A DNA stretch of 34,121 bases. It comes from Bryobacterales bacterium (GTDB taxonomy: Bacteria; Acidobacteriota; Terriglobia; Bryobacterales; Bryobacteraceae). The notes beneath the pieces were generated by a model. That model was given only the letters and a program-made list of their open reading frames with translations. It ran no database searches and was not told the DNA's origin. Shown here piece after piece: positions 16,214 to 23,607 of the stretch. How positions within the stretch are numbered: the stretch's first letter is position 1; every line of letters starts with the position of its first letter. Location of the stretch: assembly GCA_020851655.1 (NCBI GenBank), contig JADZCI010000047.1:1-34121 (forward strand), read 5' to 3'. The translations under genes and the position numbers were made by a program.

Positions 16214-16246
16214 CTGAACTGGATGGGAAATTGCTCGTCAGTTCAG
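16214..16246 (+). promoter_or_regulatory. Perfect 8-bp inverted repeat in the ETF operon leader
   Basis: CTGAACTG (16214-16221) and CAGTTCAG (16239-16246) are perfect inverted repeats with a 17-nt centre. They lie between the TATAAT and the strong ribosome-binding site AAAGGAGGG at 16266-16273. This could be an operator just downstream of the start site or a stem-loop in the 5' leader. Confidence 0.45.
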
Positions 16247-16279
16247 GGTGGGGACCGTTACTTGTAAAGGAGGGTGTTG

Positions 16280-18439
16280 ATGTCAGCCTCTGTTGCTCAG
16301 ACCACTGTTGACAGCCTGCGGGCGTTACCGGGTGACGCCGTACGCCAGGTTCTGTGGCGGTTTTCCAGCCGCTTTGACCTGGCCATGCTGGTTCAATCCG
16401 TTCGAGCGGTCGCGCGCGGACCGGTGGCGCGCCTGGTGGCGCAAGGCGCGCGCCTGACCCACGAGTGGACCCCTGAAAAGAACGAACTGCTACGCGAATT
16501 TGACCACTCCGGAATCACGGCAGCCTACATGGATCCGGAAGCCGGCGGCTACCTGGAAGGGCCGAAGAACCTCGCGCTGGCGCTGATTGCCTTCGAGCTC
16601 GCCTGGGTGGATGCCGGAGCCGCGACAGGTAGCCTGGCAGGCTGTCTGGCGCTCTCTCCGATCCACGAACGCGGCACTCCCGAACAGCGTTCCCGCTACA
16701 TGGCGCTGGCGGCGCCCGGCGGACCAGACGAACCCAAACGGGGCTCCTTCGCGCTGACCGAACCGATTCCGTTCGCCGGAGTGGAGACCGGCTTGCTCTC
16801 GGGAAAGGTCCGCATCGCGGAATGGCCCGATGGAGGCGAACCGCTCCTGGAAGTAAGCAAGCGCGGGCGCTTCATCACCAATATGGGCTTCGCCAATTTC
16901 GTCACCGCCGCCGTCGATTCCGATGATCCGAGGATTCAAGGAAGCCTGATGGTCATCCTCGAAGAGACCGACCCCGGCATCTTCGACCGCGGAACCCCGA
17001 CCAGGAAACTGGTCCACCAGCTTTCCTCCACCAGCGATCCGGTCTTTCAACTGAAGGTTCCCGCCAGCCGGATCGTGGGCGGCTACCGTGTGGAAAACGG
17101 CGTGATTCTGCCCCGCTACAGCCACGGCGAAATCATCGAGGCGGTCTTCCGGCGCACCCGCGTCACCGTCGCCCTGATGACCAGCGCGAAGCTGCTATCG
17201 GCGGTTGAGCCGCTGATCCGCTATCATCGCGACCGCTTCCGCGGCAGTGGCGCCGTGTCACCGGGTTCTCCCCGCTTCGAACTCGGCCTGCAACAGAAAG
17301 AGGATGTCGTGCACCGCCTGCTCGACATCTGGGCAACGGGCGAAGCCAGCGCATCGCTCGGCTTCCAGGCGGCGCGTCTGTTCGACGAATTGGATCCGAT
17401 CGAGAAACGCAAGGACGAGGTGCTGGAAGCGGCGGGCGTCAGCGGATCGATGGCCGCGTTCAAGTTCCTCAAACGCAAGCAAGGGGACGCGATTGCCGCG
17501 CTCAAGACCGGCGCCGGCGATCCGGTTCTCCAATACCTGATCCTCGATGCGCAGGCCAACGTGCATTGTCCGGCCTGCAAGTTGTGGAACACCGGTCACG
17601 GCGCCAACACCATGCGCGAAGCGGTCAGCTTGATGGGCGGCTACGGGATCACCGAAGACTGCCCGGGTTTTCTCGGCTACAAGTGGATGGACGCTCAGTT
17701 GGAAGCAACTTATGAGGGCCCCGAGGCGGTGCAGCGCAGGCAGTTGACCGTCACCATGACCAACGAAATCTTCCTCGAGCAATTCCGCCTCTGGATTGGC
17801 GAAATGCGGAAGATCGCGAGCCGCCGCCCCGGCGCCGGTGCCTGCACTCTGGCTTCGGCCATGGAGTTGTGGCTCTGGACCCTCAACTACCTGCAGCGGA
17901 TCAAGCTGTTCCAGGGCAGCCGCCAGGCGGTCACATTTCCGCTGGCCGATGCGCTGTGCTGGCTGCTGGCGTCCCGGGCGCAGATCCTGGACGTGGAAGA
18001 ACTCCGCGAGAAAGGTCCGGACAACCCGGGCGCCGCCGAAGGCCTGGAAGCGACAGTTCAGTTCCTGACCGACCTTTGCCACATCCAGGCGGCCCGGGCC
18101 GCCGGTGAGGTGAATCGCGTTTGCTCTGAACTGGTCTTCGGACACAGGGCGCATCCGTCATGGGAAGGTGCGGGGCACTCCTGCTACCAGGAAGAAGAGC
18201 TAATCGGCATCGAAAGCGTGGTGCCCGGCGCATCGGGATTCACTTCGGACTTCGTCTACGAAGACGGCCGCGTCCCAGACAAGGCTGGACCGTGCGTTGA
18301 CATGAGCGGCCTGGCCGACTTCAATCGTCTCAGCACGAAAGTGCACGGCTGCATGAGCGGATTCATGATTGCCAAGAATCGCGCCGCGCAAGCGCTGCAA
18401 AAGGTGATGATTCCGGCGGCGTTGGACTATCCGGCATGA
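16280..18439 (+). CDS. Large acyl-CoA dehydrogenase-family flavoprotein
   Basis: This 719-residue protein is much longer than the common 380-400 residue acyl-CoA dehydrogenases. It has an N-terminal extension (about 1-70), the helical/beta/helical ACAD core to about residue 500 (FALTEPI in the FAD/substrate region; GGYGITEDCPGFLGYKWMDA), and an extra C-terminal helical region of about 200 residues. The catalytic base is likely Glu479 in LEATYEGPEAVQRRQL, aligned with the Glu of the QIYEGT motif in medium-chain ACADs. It should remove two hydrogens from an acyl-CoA, passing electrons to the ETF encoded downstream; the substrate is unknown. The ATG at 16280 is preferred to GTG/TTG just upstream because AAAGGAGGG ends 6 nt before it. 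Its stop overlaps the next start (ATGA). Confidence 0.88.
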   Translation: MSASVAQTTVDSLRALPGDAVRQVLWRFSSRFDLAMLVQSVRAVARGPVARLVAQGARLTHEWTPEKNELLREFDHSGITAAYMDPEAGGYLEGPKNLALALIAFELAWVDAGAATGSLAGCLALSPIHERGTPEQRSRYMALAAPGGPDEPKRGSFALTEPIPFAGVETGLLSGKVRIAEWPDGGEPLLEVSKRGRFITNMGFANFVTAAVDSDDPRIQGSLMVILEETDPGIFDRGTPTRKLVHQLSSTSDPVFQLKVPASRIVGGYRVENGVILPRYSHGEIIEAVFRRTRVTVALMTSAKLLSAVEPLIRYHRDRFRGSGAVSPGSPRFELGLQQKEDVVHRLLDIWATGEASASLGFQAARLFDELDPIEKRKDEVLEAAGVSGSMAAFKFLKRKQGDAIAALKTGAGDPVLQYLILDAQANVHCPACKLWNTGHGANTMREAVSLMGGYGITEDCPGFLGYKWMDAQLEATYEGPEAVQRRQLTVTMTNEIFLEQFRLWIGEMRKIASRRPGAGACTLASAMELWLWTLNYLQRIKLFQGSRQAVTFPLADALCWLLASRAQILDVEELREKGPDNPGAAEGLEATVQFLTDLCHIQAARAAGEVNRVCSELVFGHRAHPSWEGAGHSCYQEEELIGIESVVPGASGFTSDFVYEDGRVPDKAGPCVDMSGLADFNRLSTKVHGCMSGFMIAKNRAAQALQKVMIPAALDYPA

Positions 18440-20163
18440 ACCTGGATGCCGACATCCTGTGCGTGGGTTTCGGTCCCGCGATGGGCGGTTTCCTGACCAC
18501 GCTCACCCGCGGTTTGAGCGAGGAGGGGCTGGAAAGCGCGGCCATGCCGGGCCTGCCTCCGCAGGTCATCTGCTACGAGCGCGCCGACGACATTTCGTTT
18601 GGGGTCTCCGGAGTCGTCACACGCGCTCGCGCGATACGCGCTTCCTTCCCCGAATTCGATCCGGACGCGGTGCCCATGGCGGCGCCGGTCACCTCCGAGA
18701 GCCTTGTCTACCTGCTCGACCCCCATGGCGCCAGCCGGCGGCCGGCGATGCTGCGCGCCGCGGACGGGATCCTCAAGATCGCCGCGGAACACGGCGCCAT
18801 TGAACTGCCCTACATCCCGGGGTTTCTTCAGAAGCACGATGGTTTCGTCCTTTCGATCGGGCAGTTCAACCAGTGGGCCGGGCAACAGGTGCTGATGTCG
18901 GGTCTGGCGCAAATCTGGCCGTCGGCGCCCGTTTCGGCGCCTCTCATCGAGGAAGGCAGAGTTTCCGGTGTGGTGCTGGCCGCGGACGGCGCCGGGGTGC
19001 GCGGCGCGCTCACCGTCGTTGGCGACGGACCCTATGGCGCCGCCGGCCGCCGGCTGGACGAAGAGTTCGGCCTGCCCGAAGGCCACGTGCGGGACGAGTG
19101 GGCCGTGGGCATGAAGCTCGTCATCGAGCTGCCCGAAGACACCACCCTCGCTCCCGGGACCGTCATACACACCTTCGGCTACCCGGAGCCTGAGATCTTT
19201 GGCTTCTTTTACACGCACCCTGACCGGATCGCCTCAGCCGGAATCTTCGTGCCCTCCTGGCTCGAGAATCCGGTTCGCACGGCGTACCGCTACCTGCAGC
19301 ACTTCATTCAGCATCCTTACCTTTGGCGCTACGTGAGAGGTGGGCGGATGAAAAGCTGGGGCGCCAAGTCGCTGCTCGAGTCCGGACGCCGGGGCGAGCC
19401 GTTTCTCGCCGGTGATGGCTATGCGCGAATCGGTGAGGGCTCGGGCAGCACCAACGTGCTGACCGGTTCGGGCGTGGACGAGGCGTGGCTAACGGGCACA
19501 CAGTTGGCCGAAGCGGTGCTCGTTCTTCTCCGGGAGAAGAAGCCGTTCACCAGGGAGAATCTGGAAGCCACCTACGTGGCGCGGCGGCGCACAAGCTGGC
19601 TGGAGCGCGAAAACCTGGTGGCGGAGAAGGCCCGCAATGGCTTCGCGCGGGGTGTGATTCAAGGCTTCCTTGGCATGGCCCTGGCCGGGTTTACGCGCGG
19701 GCGGCTGCACTGGCCTTCAGGCGACGTCAAGCGCCGCACCCTCAAAGAGTATTATTCCGGCCGCTTGAGCCCCCATCGGATCGTCGAGATTCAAAAGCAG
19801 TGCGCCGCGGCGGGAATCTCGTTGCACGACGCGCTGATGGATGCTTGCGGCTGGCCTGCCATCCAATACGATGGGCAGCTCCTGGTTACACACCAGGACG
19901 CTTTGCTGATGGGCGGCAAGGTTCAGGCGCCGGCCGGCGCCGAAGACCACGTCCTATTCCGCGACGCTGTTTTGTGTGAAGAATGCCGGCAGCGGACCTG
20001 CATCGAAATGTGCTCCGGCCAAGCCATCCACGCGGGCGAGACCAAGGTTCCGGCATTCGAACGCGAAAAGTGTGTCCACTGCGGGGCCTGCCTTTGGAAC
20101 TGCCCCGGCAACAACATCGCCTTCGCCGCCGGTCCAGGCGGCTTCCACTCAGCGGAGAACTAA
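18436..20163 (+). CDS. ETF:quinone oxidoreductase-like flavoprotein with C-terminal eight-cysteine ferredoxin-like region
   Basis: This 575-residue protein has an N-terminal FAD-binding loop (CVGFGPAMGGF at 9-19), a geranylgeranyl-reductase/FixC-like FAD domain (VVGDGPYGAAGRRLDEEFG; later FLAGDGYARIGEGSG) and a hydrophobic/Gly-rich segment (FARGVIQGFLGMALAGFTRG). The end carries two cysteine groups: C514-x2-C517-x4-C522-x3-C526 and C546-x2-C549-x2-C552-x3-C556-Pro. Ordinary ETF:quinone oxidoreductase binds one 4Fe-4S cluster, whereas eight cysteines could bind two. In the pathway it would take electrons from the ETF and reduce membrane quinone. It is the second gene, coupled by ATGA to the dehydrogenase, and lies 5 bp before etfB. 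Confidence 0.88.
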   Translation: MNLDADILCVGFGPAMGGFLTTLTRGLSEEGLESAAMPGLPPQVICYERADDISFGVSGVVTRARAIRASFPEFDPDAVPMAAPVTSESLVYLLDPHGASRRPAMLRAADGILKIAAEHGAIELPYIPGFLQKHDGFVLSIGQFNQWAGQQVLMSGLAQIWPSAPVSAPLIEEGRVSGVVLAADGAGVRGALTVVGDGPYGAAGRRLDEEFGLPEGHVRDEWAVGMKLVIELPEDTTLAPGTVIHTFGYPEPEIFGFFYTHPDRIASAGIFVPSWLENPVRTAYRYLQHFIQHPYLWRYVRGGRMKSWGAKSLLESGRRGEPFLAGDGYARIGEGSGSTNVLTGSGVDEAWLTGTQLAEAVLVLLREKKPFTRENLEATYVARRRTSWLERENLVAEKARNGFARGVIQGFLGMALAGFTRGRLHWPSGDVKRRTLKEYYSGRLSPHRIVEIQKQCAAAGISLHDALMDACGWPAIQYDGQLLVTHQDALLMGGKVQAPAGAEDHVLFRDAVLCEECRQRTCIEMCSGQAIHAGETKVPAFEREKCVHCGACLWNCPGNNIAFAAGPGGFHSAEN

Positions 20164-20168
20164 GAAAC

Positions 20169-20960
20169 GTGAGTTACCAAATCGTCGTCTGCGGCGGTAT
20201 CGCGCCGGACCCTCTCCAAACGCTGGAACCGGTTCCCGGTCCCGCGCTGAAGAACGAGATGATGCTGCCGCATGTCTTCGACCCCTGGGCGGCGCACGCG
20301 CTGTACGAAGCCGGCCACCTGGCGAAACTGAACCCCGGCGCCAAAGTCTGGGTAGTCAGCATGGCGCCGAAAGCCAAGCTGCAACAAGTGATGATGACGG
20401 TCGCTCAGAAGCTGCCGTTTGAACTCGTGCCGCTCGATGGCCCGCCGGGCGGCTTTACCGATTCGGCGGATGTGGCCGAAGCGCTAGCGGCGGCGATTCG
20501 GACCATTGCCGGGCTCGACCTGTCCAGGCTGCTTCTCTTTGGCGGGTGGGAGTCAGCCACTCGAGGCGCCGGCACGACCATGCAGCGCGTGGGCGCATTG
20601 CTGGGGATTACCGAGCAGTTTCTGGCCGTCGATCAGTTGGAGGTGCGCGACGGCGGCTCGCTGAGGGTTTGGGAGCGGCTGGAGGGCGGGCGGCAGCAGG
20701 TATCGCTCTGCTCGGGACTGCCAGCCATGCTCGCCTGGGCCACAGGGCACTTGCCGGAGCCACCCAATCATCCACCCACGGGAATGGCCAACGGCCGGCT
20801 GCTGATGCCCGCCTTGCAAAAGGCCAAGCCGGCGCCGGCGGGCGCGGGCTGCACATTCCTCGACGTCAGCCTCCCAAAGCAGATCCGCCAGACCGTCATC
20901 GTCAAAGACAAGCCCGCCGCCGAAATCGCGCGCGAAATCGTGGAGTGGATCACCCAATGA
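20169..20960 (+). CDS. etfB: Electron transfer flavoprotein beta subunit (divergent)
   Basis: From the GTG this is 263 residues, the usual EtfB length. The layout fits the family: an N-terminal strand and loop (IVVCGGIAPDP), the helix with FDPWAAHALYEAGHLAKL, the strand VWVVSMAP, the loop DSADVAEALAAAI and the DLSRLLLFGGWESA segment. The identity is clear, but many consensus positions differ. EtfB helps bind AMP and contacts the dehydrogenase. The GTG start at 20169 follows the upstream TAA by 5 bp, with GGAGA about 10 nt before it. Longer in-frame upstream starts lie inside the flavoprotein gene and were rejected. Its TGA overlaps the etfA ATG. Confidence 0.87.
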   Translation: MSYQIVVCGGIAPDPLQTLEPVPGPALKNEMMLPHVFDPWAAHALYEAGHLAKLNPGAKVWVVSMAPKAKLQQVMMTVAQKLPFELVPLDGPPGGFTDSADVAEALAAAIRTIAGLDLSRLLLFGGWESATRGAGTTMQRVGALLGITEQFLAVDQLEVRDGGSLRVWERLEGGRQQVSLCSGLPAMLAWATGHLPEPPNHPPTGMANGRLLMPALQKAKPAPAGAGCTFLDVSLPKQIRQTVIVKDKPAAEIAREIVEWITQ

Positions 20961-21946
20961 TACTCGTCATCCTCGAAACTCCGATCAGCAAGGCCGGCCT
21001 GGAGTCGTTGTGCTGCGCCACCAAGCTCGGGGACACCCTCACCGTGGGACTGGTAGGCGCCGCCGCGCAGGAAGCGGCCAACTCGATCGGCGGCTGCGGC
21101 GCGCGGTTCCTGGCCGTGGAAGGCGAGCCTTACTCGGTGTCGCGATACGCAACCGACGCGGCGGCGGCCGAAGCGCTCATACGCGCATCCGGCGCAGCGC
21201 TGGCCATCGCGCCCTGCACACACCGCTGGCAGCGCGCGCTGCCCGGAGTCGCGCAACGTGTGGGCGGCGCCATCGACACTCACGCGGTGGACATCTCGCC
21301 CGGGTCGGTGCGCCGCTGGTATTACCGGCAGCGGATCGAAGTGACGCTGGCACGCGCCGCAACGCCGTGGATCATCCTGCGGGAACCAGGGTCGGGTGAT
21401 CCATGGCAGGGCGTCCCCGCCCAAGCCACCGTGGAGCGCCTCGACGTGACGCCACCCGCCACACGCACGCAGGTCGAAGGCATCGAAGCGCAAGCCGCCA
21501 GCCAGCAGACAATCCGTCCCGACGCCGCGCTGCTGTTTGTCGCCGGCGCCGGATGGACCAAGAAGCAGAAGGACGGCGCCGTCCGCACGAGTGAAGCGTC
21601 GGAGTTGATTCTGCAATTCGTGAATCGCACCGGCGCATCGCTTGGAAGCAGCAAGTCGCTGGTCGACCAGAGTGGTGAAGGGCAGGCGGTGCTTCCCTTT
21701 CTTACCCACTTGCACCAGGTGGGCCAAACCGGTTCCACACCACGGCACAGGAAGGGGCTGGCGAGTTGCTGCCACGGCGAAGAGCCCCATGTGGTCGGCT
21801 GGCGCTTTGTCAACGAACGCCGCGCCATCAACCTCGATCCCAACTGCGGCTGGGCGCGCGGAAAGGCGGACGTGCTGTATGTGGCCGACGCTTTCGAGGT
21901 GCTGCGCGAAGCCGCCAAGGCGCTGGGGCAGCCCGGCGCTGACTAG
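20957..21946 (+). CDS. etfA: Electron transfer flavoprotein alpha subunit with altered FAD-site loop
   Basis: This 329-residue protein overlaps etfB by ATGA. The N-terminal domain is compact. The C-terminal FAD domain keeps LLFVAGAGW, a Ser-Leu-Gly-Ser-Ser turn, HQVGQTG (253-259), then AINLDP and ADVLYVADAFEVL. Where ordinary EtfA has GISGAIQH just after QVGQTG, this protein aligns without gaps as CCHGEEPH (271-278): the final His stays, but the Ser that contacts FAD is His and two adjacent Cys appear. It should still pair with EtfB, but its FAD potential or environment may differ. Its stop codon shares CTAG with the stop of the convergent glycosyltransferase gene. It is the last gene of the operon. 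Confidence 0.87.
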   Translation: MILVILETPISKAGLESLCCATKLGDTLTVGLVGAAAQEAANSIGGCGARFLAVEGEPYSVSRYATDAAAAEALIRASGAALAIAPCTHRWQRALPGVAQRVGGAIDTHAVDISPGSVRRWYYRQRIEVTLARAATPWIILREPGSGDPWQGVPAQATVERLDVTPPATRTQVEGIEAQAASQQTIRPDAALLFVAGAGWTKKQKDGAVRTSEASELILQFVNRTGASLGSSKSLVDQSGEGQAVLPFLTHLHQVGQTGSTPRHRKGLASCCHGEEPHVVGWRFVNERRAINLDPNCGWARGKADVLYVADAFEVLREAAKALGQPGAD

Positions 21947-23187
21947 TCGCCCAAGGCTTCCGCCGCCGGGATGGGTGTGGAGACGGGCCGGCCCAGGACG
22001 AGCGCATACGCATCCAGATAGGCCTCGGCGGTCTTCCTCCAGTTGCGTTGCGTCAACACGAATTCCCTGCCCTGGTCGGCGAGACGGAGGAGTTCATCAC
22101 GGTCGGATGCGGCCCGGCACAGCGTTTCGACAAAGTCCCGGGCATCATCGGCGCGATACAGCAGCCCGGTCCGCTCGTGTTGGATCAATTCCCGATGGCC
22201 GCCGACATCGCTCGCCACAACCGCCTTCCGCATCGCCATCGCTTCCAGGGGCTTCAGCGGCGTCACCAGGTCGGTAATCCGGTTCTTGCGTCTCGGATAC
22301 ACAAGGCAGTCGCACACCGAGTACAGCTTGTGCACCTCGCTGTGCGGAACCTTCGGCAGATACTTCACGCCATCGCATAGAGCCGCGGCGCGTTCGCGTA
22401 CCTGCTGTTCCCGCTCGCCTCCGCCGACGATGAGGAACCTGGCGTTCGGATAACGCGACCTGACGGGAGGAATCGCGTCCAGAAACTCCTCGATGCCTTC
22501 ATAGCGGAACAGGGATCCGATGAAGCCGAACACCGGACCATCCGTCTCCTTGAATCCCAGGGCTTCGGCCATCGCGGCATCGCGGACCGCCGGCTGAAAG
22601 GCATCGGTATCCACCCCGTTGCCGGCGACAAAGACGCGTTCGCGCGGCACACCTCGCGCGACAATCTCCTCTCGCAAACCATTACAGATGGTCACCACCG
22701 CGGCGGCGCGGCGGAGCACGAAAGTTTCCAGGCCGCGCCCCAGGTTGTAGTAGAGAGAACCGGCCTTGATTTTCGCCTGGTCGACCGCGGCGTCTTCCCA
22801 CAGACCGCGCAGCTCATAGACCACAGGCAGCCGCCGGCGCTTTCCAACAACCAGCGCCGCCAGCCCGTTGTAGGCCGGCGAGTGAACGTGCAGCAGATCC
22901 GGGCGTTCATCGCGGATCGCGGCGCCGATTCTCCTGGTAAATGAACGGAATATCTTCCACTGGCGGAGCCCGTGCCTGTGTTCCTCCGTCCCGGAGCGCG
23001 TGCGCAGGTACCGCACACCTTTGATGATTTCTTCAGCGCCGGTTTCCGAAGGCTGAAGCGTTCCAGTGAGCGCGACGGCATCAATTCCATGGGCCAGTTG
23101 TCCGCGCAACAGGCCATCGGTCCTCACGGTATAGCCGACCAGTGAGGGTAGCGAGTATTGAAGAATATGGAGAACTTTTGTCGACAC
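21943..23187 (-). CDS. GT4 glycosyltransferase, exosortase-A-associated type
   Basis: This 414-residue GT-B enzyme begins STKVLHILQYSLPSLVGYTV RT with the Gly-Tyr-Thr-x-Arg-Thr pattern of the glycosyltransferases found beside exosortase-A (PEP-CTERM) gene sets. Later segments are LLHVHSP, YELRGLWED, the second Rossmann half GPVFGFIGSLFRYEGIEEFL, and the nucleotide-sugar region TPLKPLEAMAMRKAVVASDVGG, whose Glu corresponds to the second residue of EX7E. No exosortase is seen in this window. A GTG at 23187 is preferred because the frame upstream encodes non-family sequence; a GGAGGAGGG lies about 20 nt before it, which is far, so the exact start is uncertain. It ends the minus-strand group with the peptidase and the small protein. 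Confidence 0.87.
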   Translation of the reverse strand: MSTKVLHILQYSLPSLVGYTVRTDGLLRGQLAHGIDAVALTGTLQPSETGAEEIIKGVRYLRTRSGTEEHRHGLRQWKIFRSFTRRIGAAIRDERPDLLHVHSPAYNGLAALVVGKRRRLPVVYELRGLWEDAAVDQAKIKAGSLYYNLGRGLETFVLRRAAAVVTICNGLREEIVARGVPRERVFVAGNGVDTDAFQPAVRDAAMAEALGFKETDGPVFGFIGSLFRYEGIEEFLDAIPPVRSRYPNARFLIVGGGEREQQVRERAAALCDGVKYLPKVPHSEVHKLYSVCDCLVYPRRKNRITDLVTPLKPLEAMAMRKAVVASDVGGHRELIQHERTGLLYRADDARDFVETLCRAASDRDELLRLADQGREFVLTQRNWRKTAEAYLDAYALVLGRPVSTPIPAAEALGD

Positions 23188-23269
23188 GTCTAGTGTGTGA
23201 CCCCTGTTCCCTCCTCCGCGAGGGTGCAACTCGATCCTATCATTTGTCCGGCGCCGCGATGACCGGCCG

Positions 23270-23578
23270 TTAGCTCTCGTCAGGGCAACACGCAACTTCC
23301 AGGGTGAAGTCGAGGTTGCTGACCAATTGGCCACCCATGTTAAAGGTCAGGACTCGAACCTGGTTGTGCGCAAGGCCAGATAAGTCCCCCGGGATTGCCG
23401 TGACAAACCCGGCGCTGTTGTTCAGGCAAGCCACACACGCCAGGCGCGTAAACTCGGCGGCAAAAGTCACAATGTACTCGCCCGCCTGCCCGGCCGCCAC
23501 GTAAACCTTGCCGGGACTGCTCCGGACCACGTTCGGCGTCCCTCCTCCGTCGTTCATCACATAAACCCAGCCTTCCAC
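23270..23578 (-). CDS. Small cysteine-pair protein of unknown function
   Basis: This 102-residue protein is predicted from a GTG at 23578 with AAGGGAGGG 6-8 nt upstream, which fixes the start well. The sequence is beta-rich (GWVYVMNDGG, GKVYVAAGQAGEYIVTFAAEF, QVRVLTFNMGGQ) with two cysteine pairs (ACVAC near the middle, ACCPDES at the end). No signal peptide or membrane segment is seen and I do not recognise a family. It starts 29 bp after the peptidase gene ends and stops 82 bp before the glycosyltransferase, all on one strand, so the three may be cotranscribed. The longer frame upstream (to 23860) lies within the peptidase gene and is a shadow. Confidence 0.6.
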   Translation of the reverse strand: MEGWVYVMNDGGGTPNVVRSSPGKVYVAAGQAGEYIVTFAAEFTRLACVACLNNSAGFVTAIPGDLSGLAHNQVRVLTFNMGGQLVSNLDFTLEVACCPDES

Positions 23579-23607
23579 GCTTCGCCCTCCCTTGGCTTTG
23601 CTTCGAT

